From Terribium retamae (GTDB lineage Bacteria > Pseudomonadota > Alphaproteobacteria > Rhizobiales > Rhizobiaceae): a DNA stretch of 59,444 nt. Of the stretch, positions 15,956-24,736 are shown in pieces. The translations under genes and the position numbers were made by a program. The notes under the pieces were generated by a model, which made no database searches, was not told the DNA's origin, and saw nothing but the letters and a program-made list of their open reading frames with translations. The DNA lies in contig NZ_JAKREW010000034.1 in NCBI RefSeq assembly GCF_022347545.1, positions 1-59,444 of the forward strand, written 5' to 3'. Position 1 is the first letter of the stretch. Every line of letters starts with the position of its first letter.

Positions 15956-16741
15956 TCACTGGGTCGGCGCGAGCAGCGTGAACCCCTGCGCCTTGAAAAG
16001 CTCGCTTGCCTTAGCAGAGCGCAGGCACTTCAGGAAAGCCGGCGTATCCTTGTCCTTGGATTCCGCCGTCTGGGCAACCGGATAGACGATGGGAGGATGC
16101 GTCTCTTCCGGGAATACACCGATGACCTTGACGCCTTTCTCGGCATTGGCGTCGGTCTGGTAGACGATGCCGGCTGCAGCTTCGCCGGTAGCAACCAGCT
16201 TGAGTGCTGCGCGGACGTTCTCGGCCTGCGCCACCTTGCCTTCGACGGAAGACCACGCGCCAAGCGATTCCAGCGCGGCCTTCCCGTATTTGCCGGCTGG
16301 AACCGCCTTGAAGTCCCCCATGGCAAGCTTGCTGTCCCCAATCACCTTGGCGAGGTCGAAACCTTTCTCGACCTTGACTTCAGCCTTGGAATCCGCCGGC
16401 GCCACCAGCACGATCCGGTTGCCGAGCAGTTTCACCTCGCTGTCAGGCTTGGTCAGCTTCTTGTCGGAAAGATATTTCATCCAGTCGAGGTCGGCCGAGA
16501 TGAAGACATCAGCCGGCGCCCCCTCCTCGATCTGCTTGGCCAGTGCCGAGCTTGCCGCGTAGGAGATCTTGGCAGCCTCGCCGACATCCGGCTCGCAGGC
16601 CTTGTTGACCTCATCGAGTGCGTTCTTGAGGCTGGCAGCAGCAAATACAACGATCTGTCCGTCCGCGCGCGCCGCCGGCGCTGCGAGCGCGGTCGCTATC
16701 CCGCCCATGGCAAACGCCGCGATCAAACTCTTGAGGACCAT
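15956..16741 (-). CDS. modA: Molybdate ABC transporter substrate-binding protein ModA
   Basis: ModA binds molybdate or tungstate in the periplasm and delivers it to ModB. The 261-residue precursor has a signal peptide (about residues 1-27, ending APAARADG). The mature part starts IVVFAAASLKNALDEV, the family's first strand and anion-binding Ser. YAASSALAKQIEEGAPADVFISAD and AGIVYQTDA are also family blocks. The ATG at 16741 has a GGGAGAGG ribosome site; a longer frame to 16813 would run into the Mo-box. It is the first gene of modABC, 50-odd bases downstream of the Mo-box. Confidence 0.95.
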   Translation of the reverse strand: MVLKSLIAAFAMGGIATALAAPAARADGQIVVFAAASLKNALDEVNKACEPDVGEAAKISYAASSALAKQIEEGAPADVFISADLDWMKYLSDKKLTKPDSEVKLLGNRIVLVAPADSKAEVKVEKGFDLAKVIGDSKLAMGDFKAVPAGKYGKAALESLGAWSSVEGKVAQAENVRAALKLVATGEAAAGIVYQTDANAEKGVKVIGVFPEETHPPIVYPVAQTAESKDKDTPAFLKCLRSAKASELFKAQGFTLLAPTQ

Positions 16742-16787
16742 CAAACCTCTCCCTGATTCACCAAGACATCCAGCCATAGGCTCACGA

Positions 16788-16811
16788 TCGATATATTCAC
16801 ACGAATATAAC
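16788..16811. promoter_or_regulatory. Mo-box (ModE-type operator) upstream of modA
   Basis: The dyad TATATTC-acac-GAATATA has perfect 7-bp arms (16792-16798 and 16803-16809), and the edge reads GTTATATTC on the minus strand. This fits the classic ModE half-site CGTTATAT from established knowledge. It lies about 47 bp upstream of the modA start, in the space shared with the TrmO-like gene. The single-domain ModE-like protein encoded downstream is the obvious candidate ligand. Confidence 0.75.
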
Positions 16812-16819
16812 AAAGGGAA

Positions 16820-17229
16820 GTGTTTTCACGAAAACCGTGGTATGCGTCCGTGATGAAGCCATAAGCCGCGCGCCAAGGCCGCGCCAACGGTCCAGCTGCC
16901 GCATAGAGATCTTTGCGCTTTGCCAGGAGGCGCTTGCCGGTATCGAACAGTCCGAGCGTTTGGAGATGCTCTACTGGCTGCATCTGTCGCGCCGCGACTT
17001 TGTCCGGCAGAACCCGGCCAACGACGGGTCGGCACTTGGTACTTTCGCATTGCGCGCGCCGGTCAGGCCAAACCTGATCGGCATTTCTATCGCCACGCTG
17101 ATCGGCATCGAAGGCACAACCGTGCTGGTGCGAGGTTTCGATTGCCTCGACGGCACACCACCGCTTGATCTGAAGCCGGACCGCACGCTGTTCACGCCGA
17201 TCGCCCCCGCAACAACCGGGCGGCTTTGA
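16820..17229 (+). pseudogene. Decayed TrmO-like (TsaA domain) tRNA methyltransferase gene
   Basis: The frame ending at 17229 encodes the C-terminal three quarters of a TsaA/TrmO-type protein: LEMLYWLHLSRRDFVRQNP, GTFALRAPVRPNLIGIS (the SAM-binding RxPxRPN block) and RGFDCLDGTPPLDLKPD. The family's N-terminal RTPW...CPRQG...NGPVC region is found only in a different frame (RKPW at about 16829, then RQGRANGPA near 16880-16905), which also has an in-frame stop. A frameshift near 16900 and a stop near 16858 would explain this. An intact 130-residue product from GTG 16837 is possible but would have an unrelated N-terminus. TsaA-type genes often sit beside mod operons. Confidence 0.6.
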
Positions 17230-17279
17230 AGTGGATTGAAATCAGATTTTAAACGCCGCGATCCGACTGGCGGCCGGGA

Positions 17280-18074
17280 TCACACGGCAATCGGTGCCTT
17301 GATCGTCGCATCGGCGATATAGTTTTCGAGGCGGAAATCCTCGAAGCGGAAGGCAAAGAGGTCCTTCACTTCCGGATTGATCCACATCGTCGGCAACGCC
17401 TTCGGCTGGCGGCGAAGCTGCTCGCGCGCCTGTTCGAAATGGTTCGAATAGATATGCGCGTCTCCCAGCGTGTGTACGAAGTCGCCGGGCTTCAACCCTG
17501 TCACCTGCGCCACCATCATGGTCAGAAGCGCGTAAGAGGCAATATTGAACGGCACGCCGAGGAAGATATCCGCCGAACGCTGATAGAGCTGGCAGGACAG
17601 CCGTCCGTCAGAAACATAGAACTGGAACAGGCAATGGCAGGGCGGCAACGCCATCTGTTCCACTTCAGCGGGGTTCCATGCCGAGACGATAAGCCGGCGC
17701 GAATAGGGATTGCAGCGAATCTCCCGCAGCAGGTTTTCGATCTGGTCGATCGTGCCGCCATTCGCATCCGGCCAGGAACGCCACTGCTTCCCGTAGACGG
17801 GGCCGAGATCGCCATTGGCATCGGCCCATTCGTCCCAGATGCTGACGCCGTTATCGTTGAGATACCGGATGTTGGTGTCGCCGGCCAGGAACCACAACAG
17901 TTCGTGGATGATCGATTTCAGATGCAGCTTCTTGGTGGTCAGCACCGGGAAGCCCTGCCCAAGATCGTAGCGCATCTGATAGCCGAATACCGAGCGCGTG
18001 CCGGTGCCGGTGCGGTCGCCCCGGTCGGTCCCGTTTTCTAGAACGTGGCTGAGCAGGTCGAGATATTGGCGCAT
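17280..18074 (-). CDS. thyA: Thymidylate synthase ThyA
   Basis: ThyA methylates dUMP to dTMP using methylene-tetrahydrofolate and releases dihydrofolate. The 264-residue protein equals the usual ThyA length. The catalytic cysteine is C146 in LPPCHCLFQFYV; the substrate loop RTGTGTRSVFG lies near residues 21-31; QRSADIFLGVPFNIASYA is the dUMP-binding block. The downstream side converges on the TrmO-like remnant. A GC-rich inverted repeat (18168-18191) sits upstream. Confidence 0.97.
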   Translation of the reverse strand: MRQYLDLLSHVLENGTDRGDRTGTGTRSVFGYQMRYDLGQGFPVLTTKKLHLKSIIHELLWFLAGDTNIRYLNDNGVSIWDEWADANGDLGPVYGKQWRSWPDANGGTIDQIENLLREIRCNPYSRRLIVSAWNPAEVEQMALPPCHCLFQFYVSDGRLSCQLYQRSADIFLGVPFNIASYALLTMMVAQVTGLKPGDFVHTLGDAHIYSNHFEQAREQLRRQPKALPTMWINPEVKDLFAFRFEDFRLENYIADATIKAPIAV

Positions 18075-18167
18075 CGCTATCGCCCTGATTCGCGGTATTG
18101 GCGTTGAACGCCATCATACCCGCTCAAAGCTTGCCAGGCTATTGCCCAGACAGACCAAACCACAGCA

Positions 18168-18191
18168 TTCCGGCGCGCGAGCGCGCCGGAA
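18168..18191. repeat. GC-rich perfect inverted repeat between thyA and the DUF2853 gene
   Basis: Arms TTCCGGCGCGC and GCGCGCCGGAA are perfect over 11 bp and separated by GA. There is no T tract on either side, so it is not a typical intrinsic terminator. It lies downstream of the DUF2853 gene and about 95 bp upstream of thyA. Confidence 0.6.
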
Positions 18192-18223
18192 GCATTCTCA
18201 AATCGTGCGGAAAGCTGGTGAAC

Positions 18224-18535
18224 TCAGAGCGAGCCGAGCTTACCGAGATCCTTGGCGACCAGATAATAGAAGGTCACACGGCTCTTGGTGTTATCTGCGC
18301 TCATCGCCTGGCAGGTCTTTTCGATCGCGGCGTCGGCCTTGGCGGCGTCGGTGACGCCGAGCTTCTTGGCTGCCCAGCTGTCGCGTACGCGCTTCAATTC
18401 TTCGGGATCGGTGCAGGACACCAGCGAGGAGTCGCGGTTCCTGAGCGCGATGCCCAGGTGTTTCACGATCTTGTCGACGGCATCGGCGTTAGCGCCGGCG
18501 TCATACTTCTTCACGTCTGCAAGATAGTCGCTCAT
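18224..18535 (-). CDS. DUF2853 family protein
   Basis: A 103-residue, mostly helical soluble protein that begins MSDYLADVKKYDAGANADAV and ends in YYLVAKDLGKLGSL. This matches DUF2853, a small family common in alphaproteobacteria; its function is unknown. It has one internal cysteine pair (VSCTDPEELKRV and EKTCQAMSAD), too far apart for a metal motif. It stands alone, with a 149-bp gap to thyA and about 250 bp to the next gene upstream. Confidence 0.85.
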   Translation of the reverse strand: MSDYLADVKKYDAGANADAVDKIVKHLGIALRNRDSSLVSCTDPEELKRVRDSWAAKKLGVTDAAKADAAIEKTCQAMSADNTKSRVTFYYLVAKDLGKLGSL

Positions 18536-18714
18536 CAGGAATTCCCCTCATCGGAGCCATGTCTGTCCGGTGAGACAACGACCGGCCAGAACCGGATTCT
18601 CCACACCGGTGCAAACCTTCGGTTGCACTTCGCCGCAAGTCAAGCCTTGCCGGCAAGGTTTGGCATGGCATCGCTCTGGAATGCTTGCCTTTTTACGCAA
18701 CGGAAGGGCGTTAG

Positions 18715-18752
18715 AACAGAAAAACGGCCCGGCAATTTGCCGGGCCGTTTCA
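18715..18752 (-). terminator. Intrinsic terminator of the sugar ABC operon
   Basis: The inverted repeat has arms AAACGGCCCGGCAA (18722-18735) and TTGCCGGGCCGTTT (18737-18750). On the minus strand the stem is followed by TTTTTCTGTT, as expected for rho-independent termination. It sits about 40 bp past the stop of the sugar-binding protein gene, the last gene of the operon. Confidence 0.9.
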
Positions 18753-18789
18753 TGTTCCTAATCACATTACGTGCCGAAGCAGCAGACCA

Positions 18790-19737
18790 TCAGAACGGCG
18801 AATCCGGGAAATAGAAATTCTTGGCATTCTCCGGCGTGATCAGCGTCGCATCCAGGATGTAGTTGCCGCTCACCGGCACCTGGTCGATCAAGCCCGCCGC
18901 CGTCAGCTCCATGGCGGTGCCGACCATGGCCGGCGGGTAGAGCACGTCGACCGGGATCATCTTGTCGCCGTCCATGACCTTCTTGATCATGTCCTTTGAA
19001 CCGGCGCCGGCCACGACATATTGGATATCTGTGCGTTTAGCCTGCTCGATTGCCTGCAGCACGCCAACCGCCATATCGTCATCCTGGCACCACACCACGT
19101 CGATCTTCGGATATTTGGTCAGATAGTCCTGCATGACCTTGAAGGCGTCGTCGCGGTTCCAGTTGCCGAACTGACGATCGAGAACCTTGACCTTCGAACC
19201 GGCGATACCCTTGTCGAAGCCATCCTGGCGCTGCTGGTCGATCGGGATCGGCAGACCACGAATGATGACGACCTCTGCTTCCGGCGTCTTTTCGGCAATG
19301 TATTTGCCCGCCACCTCGCCGAGCGCCGGATTATTGCCGGCGACATAAAGGTCACGCACCGAATTGTCGTTGTTGGACGGCGCGCGATCCACAAGAGCCA
19401 CGAACTTGCCCTTGTCCTTGACCTCCTTGATGGCGTTGACCAGCGGATCCGGGTCGGACGGCAGGATCACAAGCGCGTCGATGCCCTGTGTCTCGAGGTC
19501 CTGCACGGCGTTCGCCTGACTGGCGGCGTCGGGGGACGTCTTGACGATGACGTTCAGTCCCGGATGCTCCTCCATCAGCTTCTTGGCGACACGCTCGGCA
19601 TGGAACACAACGCCGGCGGTCCAGCCGTGGTCGGCCGCCGGAATTGAGACGCCGATCGTCTTCTTGTCCTGTGCCTGGGCAACGCTCATCAGCGCCACCA
19701 TGGCAATCGCTGCCGCTCCGATTAGTCGTTTTCGCAT
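18790..19737 (-). CDS. Sugar ABC transporter substrate-binding protein (ribose/xylose type)
   Basis: A 315-residue periplasmic binding protein of the RbsB-like family that captures a sugar and passes it to the permease. A signal peptide (about residues 1-22, MRKRLIGAAAIAMVALMSVA) is followed by IGVSIPAADHGWTAGVVFHA, the usual first strand and ligand loop. GIDALVILPSDPDPLVNAI and VVWCQDDDMAVGVLQAIE are further family blocks. It is the last gene of a seven-gene operon, whereas binding proteins often come first. The ligand is probably a pentose or similar sugar given the neighbouring xylose isomerase, but this is inference. Confidence 0.9.
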   Translation of the reverse strand: MRKRLIGAAAIAMVALMSVAQAQDKKTIGVSIPAADHGWTAGVVFHAERVAKKLMEEHPGLNVIVKTSPDAASQANAVQDLETQGIDALVILPSDPDPLVNAIKEVKDKGKFVALVDRAPSNNDNSVRDLYVAGNNPALGEVAGKYIAEKTPEAEVVIIRGLPIPIDQQRQDGFDKGIAGSKVKVLDRQFGNWNRDDAFKVMQDYLTKYPKIDVVWCQDDDMAVGVLQAIEQAKRTDIQYVVAGAGSKDMIKKVMDGDKMIPVDVLYPPAMVGTAMELTAAGLIDQVPVSGNYILDATLITPENAKNFYFPDSPF

Positions 19738-19804
19738 TCTTTCCTCCCTATGCTTACAGGTCTGATCAATCAGTGGCCGGGCGACCCGAGGACCCGGCCC
19801 CGTT

Positions 19805-20809
19805 TCACGATTTCCTCACCAGCGAACGTTGGACGAGCATGGCGATGATGATGATCGCCCCCTGGATGGCCCCAAGCAGGTACTCGCTGACGAAGTTCGA
19901 AAGCAGCATGATGTTGCCGACGATCTCGAGGATGAAGGCACCGCAGACAGTACCCCATATGCGCCCCACTCCGCCGCGCAGCGCCGTGCCGCCAACTACC
20001 ACGGCTGTGATCGCCTGCAGTTCCCACATCAGGCCGGTGGTCGCCGAGGTCGAACCCAGCCGGGGGATGTAGATCAGACATGCCACAGCGACGCACAAGC
20101 CCTGGATCACGTAGGTGAGCGTGCGCACCCGGCTGACCGGGATGCCGGAATAGTGCGCCACATCCTCGTTGGAGCCGACCGCGACGACATGGCGGCCATA
20201 ACGCGTGCGATAGAGCACGAAAGCGCCGATGGCAGCGGTGATGACGATCACATAGATCGGGAACGGCACACCGAAGATTTCCCCGAAATAGACCGGCCTG
20301 TAGAGCGATTGCACATCCGGGTTGCGCAGGGTGATGGCGCCGCCTTGCGACAGCCAGGTGGTCAAGCCGCGATAGATACCCATCGTGCCGAGCGTCGCGA
20401 TGAACGGCTCGATGCGCCCGACAGTGGTGATCAAACCATTGGCCAGGCCGCAGGCGGCACCAATGGCAATGGCGAGCAGTGCCGCCGCCACGATCGTCAT
20501 CGTCGGATCGCTGACCGCGCCACTGTTCATGAACAGGATGGTGAGGCTCGCCACGAAGGCCACCATGGAACCCACCGACAAATCGAGGCCGCCCGCAGAA
20601 ATGACGAAGGTTGCACCCACCGCGATGATCGCGATAAAAGCGCTGCGGGTCAGCACATTGAGCAGATTGTCGACGCTGATGAAGTTCGGATTGGCGAAGG
20701 CGCCGAGTACGAGCAGCAGTGCCAATGCCACAAAGGGCGCCACTGCCCGCAGGTCCACGTCCTTCCAGGATCGCTTCGCCTTCGCCGTTGCTGCTGCTGT
20801 CTCAGTCAT
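19805..20809 (-). CDS. Sugar ABC transporter permease (RbsC-like)
   Basis: A 334-residue integral membrane protein with about ten hydrophobic segments from residue 25 onward. It forms the channel of the importer. ISAGGLDLSVGSMVAF (about 70-85) and GGTALRGGVGRIWGT (about 271-285) are conserved in the ribose/xylose/galactoside permease family. It lies 67 bp upstream of the binding-protein gene and 115 bp downstream of the ATPase gene; the latter gap contains a palindromic repeat. Confidence 0.93.
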   Translation of the reverse strand: MTETAAATAKAKRSWKDVDLRAVAPFVALALLLVLGAFANPNFISVDNLLNVLTRSAFIAIIAVGATFVISAGGLDLSVGSMVAFVASLTILFMNSGAVSDPTMTIVAAALLAIAIGAACGLANGLITTVGRIEPFIATLGTMGIYRGLTTWLSQGGAITLRNPDVQSLYRPVYFGEIFGVPFPIYVIVITAAIGAFVLYRTRYGRHVVAVGSNEDVAHYSGIPVSRVRTLTYVIQGLCVAVACLIYIPRLGSTSATTGLMWELQAITAVVVGGTALRGGVGRIWGTVCGAFILEIVGNIMLLSNFVSEYLLGAIQGAIIIIAMLVQRSLVRKS

Positions 20810-20822
20810 TCTTCTCCCGCCC

Positions 20823-20882
20823 GATGCTTGCCGCGCAAAGATGCGCTGCGGTTTTGCGATACGGCATGCGCGACATCAAAAG
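20823..20882. repeat. Palindromic repeat, copy B, inside the sugar operon
   Basis: The element has outer arms GCTTGCCG (20825-20832) and CGGCATGC (20862-20869), and an inner pair CGCAAAG/TTTTGCG. It aligns with the repeat at 38291-38347 (shared GCGCAAA...GCGGTTTTGCGAT...CATGCGCGA). It lies between the ATPase and permease genes and could affect mRNA decay or relative expression, but this is inference. Confidence 0.7.
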
Positions 20883-20924
20883 ACCCTATGAGCAAGGCGC
20901 GTATCTGAAAGTTCGCGACGCGCA

Positions 20925-22460
20925 TCAGGCGGCCTCTCCCGTTTGCACGCCGGTTGCCAGCACGACGATCTCGTTTTCATTCATGTGGTCGCCAGCCACC
21001 TCGCCGACGATATGGCCAGTCCGCATCACCAGGATGCGGTCACACAGACCGATCAGTTCCGGCATTTCGGACGAGACGACGATGATCGACCGGCCTTCGG
21101 CGGCCAGCCCCGCGATGAACTTGTAGATCTGTTCCTTTGTGCCGATGTCGATGCCGCGCGTCGGTTCATCGATGATGATGATCGACGGATCGAGCATCAT
21201 CATCTTGGCAAGCAAAAGTTTCTGCTGGTTGCCGCCCGACAGTTGCCCGGCCAGCAGGTCCTTCCTGCCCGTGCGGATGTCGAATTCGGCAATCGCCTTG
21301 TCGAGTGCCTCGCGCTCACGGGTGCGATCCACCTGCCCCCAGCGTACGAAACGACCGAGTGAGGCAAGTGTCAGATTGACCTTGAGATCCTTGGCAAGCA
21401 ACAGGCCCTTGCCCTTGCGATCCTCCGAGAGGTAAGCGATGCCGGCCTTCATGCTGTCATGCACGTTGGTGAAGCTCACCGGCTTGCCGGCAAGGCGCAC
21501 CGTACCGCGCCCCGGTCGCAAGCCGACCATGCCTTCCATCAGTTCGGTGCGACCGGCACCGACGAGCCCGGCAAAGCCCAGTATCTCGCCCTTGCGCAAC
21601 TGGAACGAAGCGTGCTCGGCATAACCCGGCACCGACATGTCCTCCACCTCAAGCACGACCTCACGCGTGCCAGCAGCAGCCCGGTCTGGATAAAGCTTTG
21701 CCACATCGCGCCCAACCATCAGCCTGGCCATGTCGACCGGTTCGACGTCCTTGGCGTCCCGCGTTGTGACCAGGCGCCCGTCGCGCAACACGGTTACCTT
21801 GTCGGCGATGAGCTTCACCTCCGGCAGACGGTGGGAAATATAGAGGACGGCAGTCCCCTTGGCGCGGATATCAGTGATGACCTTGAGCAGCGCTTCCGTT
21901 TCCACGGGCGTGAGCGAAGCTGTCGGTTCGTCGAAGATGACAAGCCGGTGCGGCACCAGCAGCGAGCGCGCGATCTGCACCAGTTGACGCTGCGCGATCG
22001 ACAAACGCCCGACAGTCACGGTCGGATCGATGTCGCCGCCGAGTTCACGGATCGCTTTTCGGGCGCCCTCGTTCATTGCTTTGTCGTCGACGACCAGGCC
22101 CTTGGCGATTTCTCGTCCCAGATACACGTTCTGGGCAACGGTCAGGTCAGGCGCGAGCAGGATCTCCTGATGCACGAGAACGATGCCGCGATGCTCGGCA
22201 TCCACCGGCCCCGAAAAGACCACCGGCTGTCCGTCGATCCTGATCTCGCCGTCCGTCGGTTGCAAATGGCCGGACAAGATCTTCATCAGTGTCGACTTGC
22301 CTGCGCCGTTCTCGCCGATGATGGCATGCACCTGGCCAGCCTCAACGGTCAGATCGATGCCTTTCAACACCTGTACCGGGCCAAACGACTTCGAGAGCCC
22401 CGCAACCTTCAGCAACGGAGCGGCATTCTCGGCTGGTGCGGCTGACGGTGCCTGGCTCAT
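20925..22460 (-). CDS. Sugar ABC transporter ATP-binding protein (two-domain, RbsA/XylG type)
   Basis: A 511-residue protein with two ABC domains in tandem. The first has Walker A GENGAGKSTLMKIL, the signature-like SIAQRQLVQIARSL and Walker B LVIFDEPTASL. The second has a degenerate P-loop GLVGAGRTELM, the signature LSGGNQQKLLLAKMM and IIIDEPTRGID. This asymmetry is normal for the ribose/xylose class. The ATG at 22460 overlaps the stop of the dehydrogenase gene by four bases (ATGA); an upstream in-frame start at 22475 is less likely. Confidence 0.95.
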   Translation of the reverse strand: MSQAPSAAPAENAAPLLKVAGLSKSFGPVQVLKGIDLTVEAGQVHAIIGENGAGKSTLMKILSGHLQPTDGEIRIDGQPVVFSGPVDAEHRGIVLVHQEILLAPDLTVAQNVYLGREIAKGLVVDDKAMNEGARKAIRELGGDIDPTVTVGRLSIAQRQLVQIARSLLVPHRLVIFDEPTASLTPVETEALLKVITDIRAKGTAVLYISHRLPEVKLIADKVTVLRDGRLVTTRDAKDVEPVDMARLMVGRDVAKLYPDRAAAGTREVVLEVEDMSVPGYAEHASFQLRKGEILGFAGLVGAGRTELMEGMVGLRPGRGTVRLAGKPVSFTNVHDSMKAGIAYLSEDRKGKGLLLAKDLKVNLTLASLGRFVRWGQVDRTREREALDKAIAEFDIRTGRKDLLAGQLSGGNQQKLLLAKMMMLDPSIIIIDEPTRGIDIGTKEQIYKFIAGLAAEGRSIIVVSSEMPELIGLCDRILVMRTGHIVGEVAGDHMNENEIVVLATGVQTGEAA

Positions 22461-23632
22461 CCCACCTTCGTCCAAACGTTGCCGCTTTTTGATGAGGCGA
22501 CGGCAGCTTCGATAAATTGCATGCCTTTAAGACCGTCCTCTACGGTCGGGTAGATGACGTCGGCATCCGCGCTCCCGCCCTCGCGGGCCGCCCGAATGGC
22601 GCGTGCCGCTTCGGCGTAGATCGTGGCGAAACCTTCCAGATATCCCTCCGGATGACCGCCCGGAACACGCGTCACACGGGCGGCTTCCGGCCACGCGCCA
22701 TTGCCGCCGCGGGTGAAAAGCTGCTTCGGCTGGCCGAACCGCGTGAACCACAGGTAATTCGGGTCGGCCTGAACCCATTCGAAGCCGCCCTTGGTGCCGT
22801 AAACGCGCAACTTGAGCCCGTTCTCGTGGCCGACGGCGACCTGGCTCGCCCACAGCATGCCGCGTGCACCGCCTTTGTAGCGGAGCAGGATCTGGACGTC
22901 GTCGTCGAGCAGCCGGCCAGGCACGAATGCCGTCAGCTGCGCCAGGAGCTCATCGGTCTCCAGGCCGGTGACAAAAGCAGCGAGATTGTAGGCGTGGGTG
23001 CCGATGTCGCCGATCGCACCGCCCGCGCCGGAGCGTTTGGGATCGGTGCGCCACTCCGCCTGTTTGGACCCCGAGAGTTCGGCGCGTTCGGTCAGCCAGT
23101 CCTGCGGATACTCCACCTGCACCAGCCGGATGTCGCCCAATTCACCCGCGGCAACCATGGCGCGCGCCTGCCGGATCATCGGATAGCCGGTATAGTTGTG
23201 GGTGAGCACGAAGACCTTGCCGGTCTCCTTCACCAAGTCGACCAATTCCTGCGCTTCGCCCACGGTAGTAGTGATCGGCTTGTCGCAGATGACATGAATA
23301 CCAGCTTGCAGGAATGCTTTTGCGGCCGGCGCATGCATGTGATTGGGCGTGACGATCGAAACAGCCTCGATCCCATCCGGCCGGGCGGCTTCCGCCCTGG
23401 CCATCTCCTCGAACGAGCCGTAGGCACGATCGGCCGCAATGCCGAGGTCGAGCGCCGAAGCTTTCGCGCGTGCCGGATCGGATGAAAGTGCGCCGGCAAC
23501 CAGATCGAACTGATCGTCGATGCGGGCCGCGATGCGGTGCACCGCGCCGATGAAGGCGCCTTGCCCGCCACCGACCATGCCCAGCCGGATGCGGCCGGCC
23601 TGCGTTTCCTGCTTGCTGCCTTCAATCGCCAT
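22457..23632 (-). CDS. Gfo/Idh/MocA family oxidoreductase
   Basis: A 391-residue NAD(P)-dependent dehydrogenase for sugars or inositols. The Rossmann nucleotide loop is GMVGGGQGAFIGAVHRIA (about residues 18-35), and the cofactor-binding CDKPITT (about 119-125) carries the conserved E/D-K-P motif. GGAIGDIGTHAYNLAAF holds the conserved GxxxDxGxH of the active site. The start at 23632 is chosen because it begins just before the Rossmann fold; a frame back to 23797 reads a low-quality Arg-rich shadow. It starts 2 bp after the epimerase gene and overlaps the ATPase gene by four bases. The substrate is unknown. Confidence 0.93.
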   Translation of the reverse strand: MAIEGSKQETQAGRIRLGMVGGGQGAFIGAVHRIAARIDDQFDLVAGALSSDPARAKASALDLGIAADRAYGSFEEMARAEAARPDGIEAVSIVTPNHMHAPAAKAFLQAGIHVICDKPITTTVGEAQELVDLVKETGKVFVLTHNYTGYPMIRQARAMVAAGELGDIRLVQVEYPQDWLTERAELSGSKQAEWRTDPKRSGAGGAIGDIGTHAYNLAAFVTGLETDELLAQLTAFVPGRLLDDDVQILLRYKGGARGMLWASQVAVGHENGLKLRVYGTKGGFEWVQADPNYLWFTRFGQPKQLFTRGGNGAWPEAARVTRVPGGHPEGYLEGFATIYAEAARAIRAAREGGSADADVIYPTVEDGLKGMQFIEAAVASSKSGNVWTKVG

Positions 23633-23634
23633 GG

Positions 23635-24696
23635 TCAGCTCCTGTCCAGCCCGAGCATCTTGCGGTTCGCGGCATCGTCGGTGCCCGCACCGGCAAAGTC
23701 GTCGAAGGCGTGTTCGGTCACGCGGATGATGTGATGCTTGATGAATTCCGCGCCCTCGCGTGCACCGTCCTCCGGGTGCTTCAGCGCGCATTCCCATTCG
23801 AGCACGGCCCAGGAATCGAAATCATAGGCGGTAAGCTTGGAGAAAATGCCGCCGAAATCGACCTGGCCATCGCCGAGTGAGCGGAAGCGCCCGGCGCGGT
23901 CGACCCAGCTCTGGAAGCCGCCATAGACGCCTTGACGCCCGGTTGGATTGAACTCGGCATCCTTCACATGGAAGGCCTTGATGCGCTCGTGATAGATGTC
24001 GATGTAGTCGAGATAGTCGAGCTGCTGCAGTACGAAATGCGAGGGATCGTAGAGCAGGTTGGCCCTGGCATGGTTGTTCACTCGCTCCAGGAACATCTCG
24101 TAGCTTACGCCGTCATGCAGATCCTCGCCCGGATGAATCTCGTAACACAGGTCGACGCCATGCTCGTCGGCATAATCGAGCAACGGCTTCCAGCGTCTTG
24201 CCAATTCGTCGAAGGCAGCTTCGACCAGGCCCGCCGGACGCTGCGGCCAGGGATAGACGTAGGGCCAGGCAAGCGCGCCCGAGAACGTCGCGTGTGCCTT
24301 AAGCCCGAGATGCTCCGAAGCGCGGATCGCACGTTTGACCTGATCAACCGCCCACTCGGTGCGAGCGCCTGGATTGCCGCGAACTTCGGGCGCGGCGAAA
24401 CCATCGAAGGCAGCATCATAGGCCGGATGGACTGCCACGAGCTGGCCCTGCAGATGCGTGGAAAGCTCGGTGATCTCCAGACCGTGGCTTGCGGCCACGC
24501 CTTTCACCTCGTCGGCATATCCCTTGGAATCCGATGCTTTCTTCAGGTCGAACAGGCGTGCGTCCCAGGTCGGAATCTGCACCCCCTTGTAGCCCAGGGA
24601 AGCCGCCCATTTGCAGATGGCGTCAAACGAGTTGAACGGCGCGGCATCCCCGGCGAACTGCGCTAGGAAAATGGCCGGCCCCTTGATGGTCTTCAT
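23635..24696 (-). CDS. Sugar phosphate isomerase/epimerase (xylose isomerase-like TIM barrel)
   Basis: A 353-residue protein of the AP endonuclease 2/IolE superfamily. Metal-binding residues are visible in YEIHPGEDLHDG, LLYDPSHFVLQQLDYL, IKAFHVKDAEF and VLEWECALKHPE. These enzymes isomerise or epimerise sugars or keto-inositols on a divalent metal. It lies between the xylose isomerase and the dehydrogenase in one operon and starts about 40 bp after xylA. In such operons this protein and the Gfo/Idh enzyme often act one after the other. Confidence 0.9.
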   Translation of the reverse strand: MKTIKGPAIFLAQFAGDAAPFNSFDAICKWAASLGYKGVQIPTWDARLFDLKKASDSKGYADEVKGVAASHGLEITELSTHLQGQLVAVHPAYDAAFDGFAAPEVRGNPGARTEWAVDQVKRAIRASEHLGLKAHATFSGALAWPYVYPWPQRPAGLVEAAFDELARRWKPLLDYADEHGVDLCYEIHPGEDLHDGVSYEMFLERVNNHARANLLYDPSHFVLQQLDYLDYIDIYHERIKAFHVKDAEFNPTGRQGVYGGFQSWVDRAGRFRSLGDGQVDFGGIFSKLTAYDFDSWAVLEWECALKHPEDGAREGAEFIKHHIIRVTEHAFDDFAGAGTDDAANRKMLGLDRS

Positions 24697-24736
24697 CGAA
24701 CTCCTCCCAATTCAGGCAACCGCATGTTGGCTGCGC

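Noticed and set aside
18168..18191. Perfect GC-rich hairpin as a terminator
   Set aside because: The arms are perfect but there is no T tract on either strand, so it is listed as an inverted repeat only.
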